Shown here in pieces: positions 63,465 to 64,000 of a DNA stretch of 64,000 nucleotides. Each line of letters opens with the position of its first letter. Positions within the stretch are counted from its first letter, which is position 1. The notes beneath the pieces were generated by a model, which saw nothing but the letters and a program-made list of their open reading frames with translations, was not told where the DNA came from and did not search any database. A program made the position numbers and the translations under genes. Source of the DNA: Sphingomonas sp. KRR8 (GTDB taxonomy: Bacteria > Pseudomonadota > Alphaproteobacteria > Sphingomonadales > Sphingomonadaceae); NCBI RefSeq assembly GCF_023559245.1, contig NZ_CP097462.1, forward strand, positions 868,001 through 932,000, read 5' to 3'.

Positions 63465-64000
63465 TCACCGCCGTCCGAATAATTTCTCGATATCGCCGTG
63501 GGCAAGCTTCACCCAGGTTGGCCGGCCGTGGTTGCATTGGCCGCTGTGGGGAGTGACCTCCATTTCGCGGAGGAGCGCATTCATTTCCGCGACGGAAAGT
63601 ATCCGGCCGGCGCGAACGCTGTGGTGGCAGGCGAAGGTGGCCGCGACGAGGTCAAGCCGTTCCTTGAGCGCCTGAGGGCCGCCCAGCTCTGCGATTTCGG
63701 CCGCAAGGTCGCCAAGCAGACGCTTCAGGTCCGGCTGGCCAAGCGGCGCCGGCGTGGCGCGGACGAGGATGGCGTTGGTGCCGAACCGTTCGATCTCGAG
63801 GCCAAAGCCGGCAAGTTCACTGGCAGCGTCCTCGAGCCGGTCGCAATCGGGTTCGTCCAGTTCGACCACTTCGGGCAGAAGCAACGCTTGCCGCGCGACC
63901 CCGCCGTTGCTGGCCCCCCGCTTCAGACGTTCGAGCACGAGCCGTTCATGCGCGGCGTGCTGGTCGACGAGGACGAGGCCGTCCTCCGCTTCGGCGACGA
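63465..64000 (-). CDS. mutL: DNA mismatch repair protein MutL, C-terminal part (5' end beyond window)
   Basis: About 178 C-terminal residues are present. [12 protein letters not shown] is the endonuclease motif DQHA-x2-E-x4-E, followed by [10 protein letters not shown] and [12 protein letters not shown], which complete the metal site. MutL of this type nicks DNA itself, as in bacteria without MutH. The reading frame is open to the window edge. Confidence 0.93.
   Translation of the reverse strand, partial: VAEAEDGLVLVDQHAAHERLVLERLKRGASNGGVARQALLLPEVVELDEPDCDRLEDAASELAGFGLEIERFGTNAILVRATPAPLGQPDLKRLLGDLAAEIAELGGPQALKERLDLVAATFACHHSVRAGRILSVAEMNALLREMEVTPHSGQCNHGRPTWVKLAHGDIEKLFGRR

Overview
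The window looks like chromosomal DNA of a GC-rich alphaproteobacterium, most probably a sphingomonad (order Sphingomonadales). The case rests on several things seen together: ChpT of the CtrA phosphorelay beside a cheA-led chemotaxis operon, GatCAB, a PafA/SPAP-type alkaline phosphatase, a DOMON-like protein, a large TonB-dependent receptor, RpoH, many GTG and TTG starts, and very frequent ATGA/GTGA stop-start overlaps. Genes are packed tightly. I see one tRNA, no rRNA, no CRISPR array, and no recognisable transposase, integrase or prophage gene. It reads as core genome with a few odd local arrangements.

Layout. 1-2.6 kb: an NMN/nicotinamide riboside salvage pair (NadR-like and PnuC) behind a Zur-like regulator, then a TMEM175-type channel and a MerC-like membrane protein with a Zur-like promoter site. 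2.7-6.2 kb: heme A synthase, CutA, the L13-S9 operon and a dimethylargininase. 6.2-12 kb: cheR, cheB, cheY, cheW, cheA and chpT, with a CtrA-like box before cheA. 12.1-19.7 kb: RluD-type synthase, rpoH, YihY, an EF-G-like GTPase, a dicarboxylate symporter and a HAD hydrolase. 19.7-23.7 kb: a repeat-rich gap, a small secreted protein, a winged-helix/TPR regulator, a NamZ-like muramidase and a DOMON-like protein. 23.7-31.6 kb: tyrS, recG, sdhE, mfd and a methyltransferase. 31.6-36.2 kb: clpX, a Pit phosphate transporter, a Nudix-DUF47 fusion and clpP. 36.2-42.1 kb: TonB receptor, glycosyltransferase, trigger factor and tRNA-Leu. 42.2-49 kb: PAP2 phosphatase, a lipoprotein/M48 peptidase/lipoprotein operon, PafA phosphatase and two exported unknowns. 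49-52.6 kb: gatCAB with an extra small gene between gatA and gatB. 52.6-64 kb: VIT transporter, DUF4334, DUF3089, ruvX, pyrB, a SPOR/RHH/ParA-like trio, serB, miaA, a divergent ketol-acid reductoisomerase, a BLUF photoreceptor and the 3' part of mutL.

How the genes fit together. Several groups form visible modules. Zinc homeostasis: zur with a matching operator-like site at the merC-like gene. Protein quality control: rpoH, a sigma-32-type promoter before clpP, clpX and trigger factor. Phosphate handling: Pit with its DUF47 partner fused to a Nudix domain, and PafA. Cell-cycle-linked motility: ChpT, the che operon and a CtrA-like box. The least explained regions are the ParA-like/RHH/SPOR trio, the small gene inserted in gatCAB, the hairpin covering the pafA start, the Nudix-DUF47 fusion, and two genes that appear to lack any ATG, GTG or TTG start in the right place and may begin at ATT. 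All functional names come from reading protein motifs by eye; no database search was run.
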